Assembly: GCA_001606155.1 (NCBI GenBank) | Contig: LODT01000039.1 | Location: 744,001-808,000 of the forward strand | Reading direction: 5' to 3' | From: Tieghemostelium lacteum | Taxonomy: Eukaryota > Evosea > Eumycetozoa > Dictyosteliales > Raperosteliaceae | DNA length: 64,000 bases | Shown: one piece after another, positions 49,801-61,379 of the stretch | Layout: each line of letters opens with the position of its first letter | Numbering within the stretch: position 1 is the stretch's first letter | Translations under genes and position numbers: made by a program | Notes under the pieces: model-generated | Seen by the model: the letters and a program-made list of their open reading frames with translations, nothing else | What the model was told of the DNA's origin: nothing | The model's database searches: none

Positions 49801-50088
49801 GATTTGAAATTAGAATTTAATCCTAACAATTACGATGTCCATTACAGTTCCATAGTAAATCTTCTTTGTTACTGTCCAAATTTACAACAATGCGATTTAA
49901 ACATTATAGGTCAAAAAAAAGTAGATCTTCTTCTCCCTGTATTCAACAAACTCCAACAAATATCTACATTAACCCTTGTCAATATAAGATTGCAATATAA
50001 AAATATCCTATCCCCATCAACCAAATCTCTCCTTGACAATCACTTTACAAATATTAAAAAATTTGTTAAATTTCAACCATTTAGATGA
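46895..50088 (+). CDS. Helical-repeat/F-box-like family protein (array copy C)
   Basis: Exon 1 is 46895-47434 and exon 2 47500-50088 (phase-0 intron, ATAG then GCA CTT AAT), giving about 1,042 residues. It starts MITDYIQQIYPNLLDVSNIK, only 30 bases after the stop of copy B, so its promoter must be very small or overlap copy B. Signatures FLDRFFEWVDRDDVDLN, LYPWIRDYTP, ALGALSSICTSKIIKEHLL, KKWNYLFDQSQTNFQYQP and the F-box-like QLPITIIKSVILM to VSHSFHNMITQWM are all kept. It is more diverged from A and B than they are from each other, and it resembles copy D (21842-25215) in the GFTEFYRELIPKMG segment, suggesting it is older. Confidence 0.82.
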
Positions 50089-50188
50089 TAACAAGATAGA
50101 TCTATCTTGTTTGTAATGTAATAATAATAATTTAATTTTGAATAAATATTTATATTAATAATTATATGTACTTAATTGAATTGGAATA

Positions 50189-53100
50189 TTAGAAACCATC
50201 AAGTTGGTTTATATGTCCACCAGTAAAGATTGGAACTGAATTTATAGGTGTAGGTTCCAATTTCAGAACATCTTTTTTCTTTTTGTAAATGATTAATGTG
50301 ATGATACCACCTACTAATAGTGCTAGGAAACCAAAGAGTAGACCTAATATTAATCCAAGTTTATTCTTATTGCTACCATCATCATTGGTGCAATCTGGTG
50401 TTGGTAGAGGTGGTAATGGAATATTTCTTTTACATGTATTTGATCTTAATTCCAATGTTTGAGAGTCACTTGATAATGTTACACTGACATTACCTAATCT
50501 CTCTGATTGGAAGTTGGATTCAAAAGTTGGAGAGTCATCTATACATACTAGTTCAGGTGACATGCTAAATAAAGGTTCTTGAGGATAGATTACATAGTAT
50601 GCAGGGTATTTTATATTACATGTTGGATGAGTGAATGATAATTGCCAGAGTTCATAATAAAAGTTACCAATCATATTGGTGAATGTATCAGCTGATGATG
50701 AAGGTACATGATAGTCTACAAAGTTTGGTATTATATCTCTAGGTGCATCTACATGTGACAGATTCCATCTATCTGAATTCTGTGTGAGGATATTCCAAGT
50801 TTTGGAAAATGAAGTCTGTAATTGTAGACTCCCATCCATGGATCCTGAACATGATTCATTGACTTTTAATTTCATAGGTTCAGTCTGGGAAATTAGGGAA
50901 AATTCAAGTAAATCATCCATTCGACTAAATTGTGGAAGTGTTAGTCTACCACCTCCGTAACACCCAGTTTCAATATTTGTCCATTCATAGAATGCATCAT
51001 CACCTAAACTTATAGCATTATAGATTCTACCTTGGTCATCTTCAATATTATCTGAATATAAAGACATGTAAATCTTATCAGGAACAGGGTTTTGTAGGTA
51101 TCCATTATACATGTTATCACAAGATTGGTCTTTGACAATTGGTTCATAGTTTGTGTTTTCATACTGAATGTTGATTGTGAAATAAGAGAAACATACATCA
51201 TTCCAAACCACAGCAATTGTTCTATCTGGTAAATATAGATAGTTACCATGTGGTATAAAACTCTGTTGATTAGCAGCGAATATACTTGTGAATCTCACAG
51301 TCTCTGTTTTGTTAGTGTACATTTGAATGATATTGTATTTGTCTTGAGAACTACATGTTATAGCTCTAATTACATTTACACCAATCTCAGGATTTTGATA
51401 AGATGCATTGAACTCAGTCTTCCATTGACAATTCCAGTAGTTTACATAATACACATTCCAACCTGGTTCAACATCTCTAACTATTGCACCGTTAACTTTA
51501 GTATAGGAATTCAAACTCCATACACTATCAACGGTATAAGAGTCATTGTTAAAAGAGAATTTAACAATACCATCACTTCCATGTTTCACAGTTTGGAAAT
51601 CATTACCATAGTCAGGGTAACATGTAGGATCTCTTACATTTACATACTGAGGTGTTACAGTATCCACTGCAGATGGATTACTTATTCTAATTAAAACTGA
51701 TGCAGGACATGTAGTAGCTATTGAATATACTCTGAGTATATAGTCACCTGCACCAACTGAATAATTTCCATTTGTAATATTGTTTTTCCGTTCACCTGTG
51801 ATTGCATCAGTTAATGATATATTCTGGTATTTGGATACAGGTACAGTTAGATTTACTTGTGAGTAACAATCAGTCATTTCACCAACAGTATATTCAATAG
51901 TCTCTAGATTATCTGGTACCTTAATTTCAAATGTTTTCTTATAACTATTACATTTTTCAAAGTAGTATGCAAATACAATTTCCAATTGATGTACACCAAC
52001 TGCAATATTACTAATAGTTAATGGTACATAACCATCGAATCCTGCTTTAGGTGTAGTAAATACAATCACACCATCAATAAGTATATTAAATATACCATTC
52101 ATATTTACAGGCTCTGATGCAATAGTTAAATTACCATATCCACTACACTGATTAATTTCAGTACTTAAATTAAAAGTTGGTTGTACAACTTATTTATAAA
52201 AAGTTAGTATTTATATATATATAAATTGCTGTGATAATATAGGTTGGTAATACATACTTGTGATGTTAGTTGGTGAATTCCAATCTAAATAAATGGTACA
52301 ATTTGAAACTTCATATTCTCCATGTCTTTGATAAGATGGAATAGAATACAGGGTACCAATGTAACCAACCTCAGTGTGATAGATATTGATATCTGATTCT
52401 GCTCTACCAATGGTACATACTGGTGTTGTTATGTTAGTGAACTTTGTATAGATTTTAGGTGATATGAAATATTCTAATCTATTAACTAAAGATACATAGA
52501 GTGGTGTTGGATTATAGGTAGTAAATGATGAACAGTTATTATATTCATAATAGAGATTATATACATCTCTTTGTAGGTTTTCAAATCTACCGTTAACGTG
52601 ATGTATAATGTTAGTTTGATTGGTTTGGTTGTTGATTGGTATTTGGTCACCTGTGAATTTCTGTAAATACAGTCTAGTAAAATCTAAATAGTTGGCAATG
52701 GAAATGGATGTTTTTTCAATACATAGACCTAATCTATCACCATTGTACTGAACGACTGGTATTGGTAGAGGGAATATGATTTTATATGGTGGTGCTGTGG
52801 TATAACATCCAGTAGTTGCAGTGATGGATATATTATGGTCATAAGGTACTGAAAATGTGTCTAAACCATCTAGTGTCAGAGTCTTGTTATTAGCAGTTAA
52901 ATCTGTTATTGTGATTTCATTTCTCAATGAACTGATACCAAAGTATAATTTAACAACTACACTTGATGAACCATCACATGTTATGGTATTTGATTGAACT
53001 TGGTGTCTTATAGGGAGGATAGTACTACCAATTCTAACATTTCTACTTGTCACACAAGTGTCATCGTGTACTGTAACTGTAACTCGATACTCAAAATCTA

Positions 53101-54067
53101 AACTTGAAGAGTTTACCACTACCCAGGGATACAAAGTATCCACATCATCAAATCGATTAGTTATTAATGCAAATTGGATTTCAGAACTATTGTAATCAGA
53201 TTCTCTAATTGATGGTGTTAGGGTCATTGATGATGGGCATTTATCATCTATTTCCAGATCAAGAATTGGATTAAATACAGGAACGGTTTCTGTGAAGGTT
53301 TGTTTACCACATTGTTCAGATTGGAATTCTAGGTTTACTACACCAGATTTCAAACCACTGAATATACCATTCAAAGGTGTTGAGGTACCATTCAAAGTTA
53401 TAGAGGAATACGATTGGTAGTCTTTGATAACTATAGATCCAGTACCATTAATTTTCACACACTTGTGTGGTGTGATTTTATAAATTGGTTTTTTAGTAGA
53501 TAATTCAATAATACCAATATTAGTATTACAGCCTCTAGTGTAATCGTCACCTGTGAACATGTAAATTGGTGATGTGTATCTAAGCCCCATTGGAAATGGT
53601 GGAAACACTCCATTGACAGAACTTAAAACTGTAGGTTGAGAATCGGATTCCAACTGAATTTTAATGGATGGCAGACTAGAATGAATCTGTATACTACCCA
53701 TTGAATTTCTACATGGTGCATGTTGAATATCAAATGAAAATCCTTCTGTAAATTTAATAGTATCAGTTACATTTACACTACTATTAACAGTCTTACAAAC
53801 ACCAGTAACAATATAACTGGCATTAAAAGCCAATGGTTGAATAGTATACAAGTAACCAGAAGCCATTATATATGGTAAATATGGTGATATTTCGATATAG
53901 GCATAATCTCTATAATTTACAATTTCAATCTTGTTACCAACAAAAGAAGTGTATTGACACAACTCTGCACTTTTGACAATATCTAATGGAGGACAAGACA
54001 ACTTTTGTTGATGTGTATATACAAATTGTAATAAAATAATTACTAATATAAATCTTTTACTATACAT
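50189..54067 (-). CDS. Large type I surface protein with repeated extracellular modules
   Basis: Exon 1 is 54067-52258 and exon 2 52188-50189 (phase-1 intron), giving about 1,269 residues. The start is placed at MYSKRFILVIILLQFVYT, a signal peptide; 27 codons further upstream are open but lack an ATG-led leader. The ectodomain of about 1,190 residues has many sequons and recurring modules of about 90-110 residues ending in G-x-Y/V-x-L-x-F/Y...C (for example GLKSGVVNLEFQSEQC, LQRDVYNLYYEYNNC, VGVHQLEIVFAYYFEKC). A single helix (GLILGLLFGFLALLVGGIITLII) is followed by KKKKD and about 30 cytosolic residues. It is probably a cell-surface receptor or adhesion protein. I do not recognise a named family. 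G/T-rich elements cluster in its promoter. Confidence 0.78.
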
Positions 54068-54931
54068 TATTATAATTGAGTAAATGTGTAAATGAATATA
54101 GTGATCATTAAAAAAAAAATTTAAAGGTGTGTGGATTCCTGCAATCAATTGTTTGATTCATGTTTAAATTAGGAATTCCTAAAAATAACCACACTTTGGT
54201 CCTTGTAAAACAAAAAGTAGAGAAAAATAGGGTGTGGTTGTGGGGGTGTTAATTTCATCACTCTTCATTTTACAAAATATAAATAAATCCAAAAAAAAAT
54301 TTTACTCTAAATGTTTTGATCTTCATAATAAAATTGTAAAATAATTATTAAATTTCTTGTTTTTTGAAGTTTGTACAAGATGTTCTTTAAATTCTAATTT
54401 GAAAAGGGTATAGCAGGAAATACCTAGAAACAAACTAGTTGAGGAGATTGACAATTCCAACATGTCCAATAGTTGGTCCATAAGAAATCTCTTATTTCAT
54501 CAGGTAATTTGAAATAATGTTTTGAGAATAGGATCATGTTACTGACAATGGTTATATTAAATTAACCCATGTTGGACACTCAGACCTAAAAACTTTAGTA
54601 AAAGAAGGATATTTAATCTTAGATAACCAAATTAGTCACTGTATTTTCCCCTCTTTTTAGACGATGTTATATGGTAAAGAGGTTTGGTAAAAATGCTCCA
54701 ACTTCTGATGAGAAAATTGTTGTATAAGAACTGCTGAATGTTTCTAATTAGGTGGCTCTTTTAAAATTAATTGTCTATATCTTTGGTAAATTTAATATGT
54801 AAAAGTTGAGAATATTTCAACTAAACATATTTTCGCTCTTCAATTTCTCGATATGTGTGAAATTTGTGAGTGTGAATGAAAAATAAAAATAAATTATTTA
54901 TAATAATAATATTTTCATTGGAAATAGAATA
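54068..54931. other. Intergenic region with a decayed coding-like stretch
   Basis: These 864 bases separate the surface-protein gene (leftward) and the transposase-like gene (rightward). The left part holds the G-box-like cluster. From about 54420 to 54780 the base composition is more balanced than intergenic DNA elsewhere in the window, and short protein-like stretches appear on both strands, none of them open. It looks like the remains of an old gene or mobile element. I cannot assign a family. Confidence 0.4.
54126..54249. promoter_or_regulatory. Cluster of G-box-like (GTGTGG/CCACAC) elements
   Basis: Upstream of the surface-protein gene (leftward from 54067) lie ggtgtgtgg (about 54127), aaccacac (54187-54194), gtgtggtt (54232-54239) and gtgggggtg (about 54239-54247). 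The middle two form an exact 8-bp inverted repeat with a 37-base spacer. Dictyostelium GBF binds G-rich/C-rich boxes of the CACACCC kind in cAMP-induced genes, so developmental regulation is a reasonable inference. Binding is not shown by sequence alone. Confidence 0.4.
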
Positions 54932-56488
54932 ATGACTAAAACCAATGAAGATTTTATAAAAGTCTATGGTTGTTCTAAAAAAACAATACAGATTTTATTT
55001 AAAAAGGCCTTATTTGTAGATAAATCAATTCAAAAACAACATATTAAAGAATTTTTAAAATACTTAGTAACCAACCAATCCTTTAAAACACAAGCAACAA
55101 CTAGTGGTTATACGTCATGTACAGTCAAGAATCATATTTGGAATGTGGCAAAAGTTTTGTACCCAATTGCCATAACATCTAATCAAAAGGTAATTTAAAG
55201 TTTCAAAAACTTTATTTTTATTTTTAAATTTCTAACACAACAATATGTTAACATATAGATATTTCAGGATAGATTAGAAAAAAACAAAATTATAACCCCT
55301 ATTGGTGGATATGCTTGTATGGCAATAGATGGTACAGCATGTCCAATTCCACCAGTGCCATTAAATTCAGAAGATAAAAGGAAATTCTACTCAAAAAAAA
55401 CCAATAGCCATTGTGTGAAGTATTTAATTGGTGTTGGGCTTAGAAACGGACTAGGGTATATTTCTGATGGTCCAATTCAAGGTGAAGTTCAAAATTTAGT
55501 GATGCTAAAAGATAGTAAAATATTGAATAAGTTACTTCCAAACGAAAAGATCCTGTGTGATAAAGGATTTATTGATACTTCTTTGGAAGGGGTAGTACTC
55601 ACTCCTTTTAATTGTGACCAATTGGAATCTAAGGATAGATTATATAATTACTATATCAGCTCCAATAGATGTCTTCTAGAAAATTTTATTTCTAGACTAA
55701 AAAGGTTCAAGGTACTCAGTACTGCTTTCAGAGCCAATTTGAATAATCACCAAATGATTTTTACAATTTGCTTATGGTTGACTAACCTGGATATACTAGA
55801 TAGACCATTACAAATTGACTGGTTCAAAAGTAAAGAAAATTTGTATGATGAAGATGATTCCTCAGAGGAAGAATATTCAGACAGTGATCATACATTTCAT
55901 CATAAACATTCAGGTATTCTTGCTAAAAAACAAAAAACGACTGGTAAAATGTCAGCAACTAACACACCTATACTTGTAGATACTCCAACTCATCCTATTC
56001 CTATTCAACCAACTCCAAATCTATTACTAACCAACCCAACTATTAATACTAAAAATCATTTTATTCCCCTAACAAATCAAATTCATAAACCCCAACCATA
56101 TACTCAGACAAATGTACCAATTACAGTTCCTCATGATAATATAAAGAGAAAGTCTTCTGAATTAGGCCTGGAGTACTTTATAATTGATGATTACCATTCC
56201 CCTACACCAAAAATTACAGTAAAATTTCCTAGAATTAAGTCAATGGTAACCAATGAGGAAATAATCTGCCATCTGAATCATAATTTTGACATTCACAACT
56301 GCATATTGAATATTAAGGCAAGGATTTTATATTCCAATACATTGAATAATTTCTCAAAAGAAATGTTTTACCATATTAATCTATCACCTAAATATATATT
56401 TTCTCAATTCGTAAACAAGCATGAACATGATGATGTAATAGAATATATTATTTTTATAGAGAGAAAAATAAGTGAGCTTCAACAATAA
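54932..56488 (+). CDS. PIF/Harbinger-IS5 type (DDE_4) transposase-like protein with added C-terminus
   Basis: Exon 1 is 54932-55189 and exon 2 55268-56488 (phase-0 intron ending TTTCAG), giving about 492 residues. Exon 1 encodes a helix-turn-helix-like region (FKTQATTSGYTSCTVKNHIW). The catalytic part is complete: D107 in AIDGTACPIP, D184 in ILCDKGF, and E224 in LLENFISRLKRF, with HCVKYLIGVGLRNG and SDGPIQGEVQNL between. Beyond residue about 275 lies a 215-residue tail not typical of the family: an acidic patch (DEDDSSEEEYSDSD), a Pro/Thr-rich linker, then a folded-looking part (ELGLEYFIIDD to ERKISELQQ). I saw no terminal inverted repeats on either side. It could be an active element missing its ends or a domesticated host gene. 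Confidence 0.75.
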
Positions 56489-56686
56489 AATTATTTTTTA
56501 GAAATTTTAAAATTTGATAGTTTAAAAAAAATGTTAATCATTTACAATGTAATTACTATCATCGCAATTAAATTCCTATATATCATCTAAATAAAATCTA
56601 TATCGTAGATTTATTAAATTTTGATTTATTTTTATAAAATTTCAAATTGTTCTTTTTTTTTTAATTTTGATAGTATTAGACAGTGT

Positions 56687-59600
56687 ATGAAAGATAAGGA
56701 AATCTTACGAAAAGAATGGTATACAAGGGTGTATACAACTCCACCTAGTATAAGTATTGAAGTTTGTATATATTGTGGTAATAGCTTTACAGAATGTGAT
56801 GCATGTACTGGCGACAATAGAGTTTTGATTGAATTTGTAGAACAATTAGACAGTGATGATTTTCAAACTATCATTGATATATTTATAGAATGGGCAACTG
56901 CTTCAGTCTCAGAAAGAAAACAGTTAATTGATAGTAATGTAGTCCAGTACCCTCATAACAGTGGTATAGGATACACCTACCGAACGATACCAAACATAGG
57001 TAATGCAGAGAACTTATTAGATACCATTCATTTTGAAATCTATAATAACAAACCAATACCATTACACATTCAAAAGTTTATTGAAAAGTTTATACTTCCA
57101 AGTCCATTAGTTTATAGTCGTAAGTTACAAATATTGATTTAGCTATCTCTTTTAATGTATCTAATAGGAATCTAATTGTGTATATAGAGTTTTCAAATTG
57201 GGCAGATTCTGATAATCCAGTTCAGAGGATAATATATTATATAATTGCATTTAGAGCCTTTAATATGCATATTGCAGATTTACCATATCAGAGAATTATA
57301 GAGGATATTGAAGTATTCTCAGAAATGGAGTATTTGAGATTGGTCTGTGAAATACCTACAAAAGAGACATTTTTAAAGGTATGTTATGGTTGGATGTTAG
57401 GGTTAAATGTATAAAGATGTTAACAGAGGTTGTTTTAATATATAGGTAATTGAGAAAGTATCAACAGATATACAATTGATTTCACATTTAACACCTTTTC
57501 ATATGATATTGATATTCTTGGGACCTTGTCCAACTTATAAGGTATCAGCATCAGTTTTATCAAATCTCATTAGAAATTATTACACTAGACCATTAAATGT
57601 ACCTGAATTTCAGGCATTTGTAGAACAGGTGGTATTGACACATTTGTTTAAAGAAGATGGCAGTTTAGCAACATTTGAGTCAGATTCAGGGTCACAACAG
57701 ACTGAGACTGATTCCACAACAGGTGTTGATGTAAAATTTGATGACTATAAAGAGATTATAAACTTTTGTTTTTGTAAATTGGTAAAGAATCAAACAGATG
57801 CTGAAAAATATCAAAAGATTTTGGTGGGGTGGTATACGGGGTTGTATAAAGAAGAATTTAGAAAGTATATTGAAATGTTATTGATTGACCATTTACAGAC
57901 AGTTTTGGATTATATGCCTACGGATATGACTGTAGCAACTACTTGTTTTACTATTAGAGCTGCAACTGGAATATTGATACTACAGAACCAAAAGAAAATT
58001 CAGTTGGCTTTTGATGCAGAGACTCAAAGTAAAATTGATAGATATATACTGCATCTTCTCATGAATATTCCAGGATACAATAGAATGAAGATTGTAGATC
58101 TCTTTCAAGAACCCGATAGATATTTGAATATAATCTCTACATTGAACTTTAACAGTAATGATAGAAGATCCTATTTGATGTATATATTCTCAAAACGATT
58201 GAAAAACAGGGGTTCTGTAGAATCTTTCTATAAGTTACCTGATAATGCCTATTTCAACAATAGCTATCAATTAGTAGCCAGAGCTAATGTCATTGGATGT
58301 CGAGTATCCTCTTTTAGTGAAACCCTATCACTTTGGTGCCAAAATGTCGAATCTCTATCCCCATCCTTTTTAACCCCTCGAAAAAAATATTCTCAAGATT
58401 TTGTGGTTATGGATGAACTTATTCAGATTCTAAAAGACTGTAAAAAAGGGGAGATTGTAGAATCCAAATGTTTTTTGACTTTGGTAATGGATCTCTTTTA
58501 TATGTATCTATCTGTTACCTCTAAAGAGAATTTAAATCTTGATATAATCAGTAAATATCAGGATTTATTTAAACATGGTACATTGACTCTATACAGGTCC
58601 AACAAATATGATTACTATCTCATTCATATTGAGGTGTTTAAAGTATTTTTTGGGGATGATATACCAGTGAATATGATAGATGCACCTAAAAACAAGGAAC
58701 TTTTATATAATATCTATAAGGAGATGTTTGATATGGTTTTTGCAACTACCATATCAAGTTTGAGACTGATGAATGCAGTAACAGTCTTTCCACCTCACAA
58801 GGACCAAAATAATTCGATTCTCTACCATTTAAATCAGTTTAATACTCTGACAACAGCGGAATTGTTTAAAGTATTCAAAAGAATCTGTTCATTTGAAGAT
58901 GATTTATTAGGGTATATGGTAATCAACAAATTTCAGTCTAATATAGCACTATTAAAGATGTTATTGGAGTCTGAGGAAGGTGTGCTATATGAACCTTCAC
59001 TGAATGCTAATGGTGCACTAGAGAGATTTGTTGAAATTTCTTTGAAATTGAAACTAGTGGATCAAGAACAGGTACCTGATATTATAGATATTATAAGGAA
59101 AGACTATAAAAGTGTGTCTTTGGATAATCTGTATAGTGATGTAAATCTATGTGATGCCAGTGATATTGAAGCATTGATTTCATTGATTAATACCTACCCT
59201 TTCTGTTATAGATCAAAGAGATTTATGCAGTTTTATAGTAGGATACCTGACCATTTGAAGAGGGAGATTAGACAGACAAACAGTAGTTATACTATAGAAA
59301 TGGAACATAGAAAGCTTATGAATATCACTACGGTTGCAATGGACCCTGTTTCAATACCACTTCCTAATATTCTATTAGAGAAGATCATACACTTTATCTA
59401 TCGTGACAAGACTATACACTATCGACAAAAGGTTGATATTGCATTAGTCAGTAAACTGTTTTTTGAAATGTGTTCAAATATCTTAACCAACCACTACTGG
59501 TCAGCATCACTAGATCAAGGATTCAATCTCAACTATATGGATGTACAGTACATTACACTTATTCATTTAGACAAACCTTGGAGTCTTTGGAAGAATTATC

Positions 59601-60523
59601 CAAAGTTACTAAACTACGAGTTTAGTCAGGACATTGAATATAACAAGATTGATCACTTGTTCTATGACCATTTTGAATGTATATCCATGATATTCGATCA
59701 CCAAAACACTGTCTTTTCGCCTAGAAGACACACCAATCTACGTGCACTAGAAATTGATGTCAATATCTCATTTAGAGTTGCTGATATCATTCAACTTGTA
59801 AAATTCAGTCCACTCATGGAGAAAATGGACATGTCCGTTACAATAGATTGGCAGGAATTTGAACAGTTTTTAGAGGGTATTATTTTACCCCAACATCCCC
59901 ACTTTAAACAATTTTCAGTATATTTTGACAGTTGTATAAAAGATTTGGGTGAAGAGCATCAATATTTTAGTTGTAATATTAATAATGTAAGAAATAGAGT
60001 TATTCAGAAACTTACAAGTACTAGTACACCCCCATCGACTCCTATTCGATTTCCACGTATAAGTTTGGTATCAGTACCTGAGTATATAGCATTTGAAGGT
60101 GCAGACTCCTATAACATTAAATTTGTAGAACCTCTTGTTCGTGACCAATTAATGCAATTCTATCAACCTATATTCACTAAACTCACTCAAATAATGTTGT
60201 CTCTTGAAACTATAGAATATGGTATCACCATTGTAGAATTGGTAACTAAATTTACATCGATACTAGACCTCTCTATTCGTCTATACAAATTCAATAACTT
60301 TGGTGAAATTACATCTGCATCTTGTGTTCAAAGTATTTTTACACATTTAAATGATACTCAAACTATTCAAACATTCCAAATGTTCTTTAGTCTCTATGTA
60401 TCATCACCACACTACCCTATATTCTTTGACGGATACAATGAGAATAATCACCTATTTTCAACTATACAACAAGGTAATTACTCCGCAATCGACCACACAA
60501 ATATTTGTTTTCAAAAGAAATAA
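56687..60523 (+). CDS. Diverged helical-repeat/F-box-like family protein (copy F)
   Basis: Three exons (56687-57119, 57188-57378, 57446-60523) join in phase to about 1,233 residues. It starts MKDKEILRKEWYTRVY, with a small CIYCGNSFTECDAC motif at about 23-36 that may bind zinc. The body is Leu/Ile-rich helical, like the other family members, and includes EFVEQLDSDDFQTIIDIFIEW, which loosely echoes the family's FFEWVDRDDVDLN region. The F-box-like segment is the clearest in the window: IPLPNILLEKIIHFIY, then VDIALVSKLFFEMCSNIL, followed by a Trp-containing end and LRR-like strands (LRALEIDVNISF, LETIEYGITIVEL). Gene structure differs by one extra intron. Family membership is by architecture, with low direct identity. 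Substrate and function unknown. Confidence 0.7.
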
Positions 60524-61379
60524 CATCAAACTACCAAAACCTAAAAAACCAATAAAATCTCTGAAACCCTCCTTTTGCCACTTTTTACTAAATTTCCCTA
60601 AATTTTTTCTTTTGACATTCTTACTAAATTCTCTAGATATTTTTAAAATAAAGCGATAGATAATGCATGAAAATAATTAAATTATCTCATAATTATGAGA
60701 CAATTCCTAATAATTATGTGGGAATGATATTTTGATTAAAATTGCATAAACCATAATGACTAGGGTTACAAAATTCCCTTGTATTCTGTAATGATTGAGG
60801 AAATTCAATCAATGCAATGTTCGATTATTTGGTCTAAAAGTTGGTTTCAAACACTCCAAAACCAAAATAAAAATAAAATTAAAAAATTCTTTTGCACATA
60901 TCGAATTTATAGCATTAAATATTTCATCATGTTGACAACAACAATTTTGATAAATTTAGCAAGAATTTTGGGATTGCAGTTTGACAATTATAAATCCATC
61001 ATTGTTTAGTCATTCCTTACAACATAAAAAAGTGATCAATTCTTAGGTTATAAATAAACATCAAAAGGAAAATTTTATTTTTATCTTTTTATTTTTAATA
61101 ACTAAATAATTACATCCCACACATTTATATTTGTCCTAGGGAGAAAAAAAATATCACAATTGTGTGTGAAATTTCTGTTGGGTTTTAAAAAGAACATCTT
61201 CTTTTTAAATTTTTTTGTTTTTTTTTTTTTTTAATTTTTAAGTAATTAATCTTGAAATTTGATAACCTTACAGGAGATTAATTTTTATATATTTATTTTC
61301 ATATTTTCAGTTAAACATTTAATTTCATAATATCCATTTTTTTAAAATAATTATATTTTAATAACTTTTATAAAAAAGA
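60524..61379. other. Intergenic region and untranslated first exon of the ABC transporter gene
   Basis: This 856-base region after copy F contains a perfect 14-base palindrome (ctcataattatgag, about 60684-60697), AT-rich DNA and long T/A runs (61213-61245). Apart from short chance frames (for example around 60930-61008), nothing looks coding. No ATG occurs on the given strand between about 60932 and 61471. The end of the region (up to 61379) is probably the non-coding first exon of the downstream gene. Confidence 0.55.

Noticed and set aside
60351-60659. 102-codon frame over the end of copy F
   Set aside because: Overlaps the real C-terminus in another frame and has no protein character beyond chance.
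60684-60697. Perfect palindrome ctcataattatgag as an operator or integration site
   Set aside because: Short A/T-rich palindromes are expected by chance at this base composition and nothing nearby supports a function.
60779-61009. Short frame considered as first exon of the ABC transporter
   Set aside because: It has no suitable donor in phase with the ABC exon, and the GTAAGT donor at 61380 with a split ATG explains the gene better.
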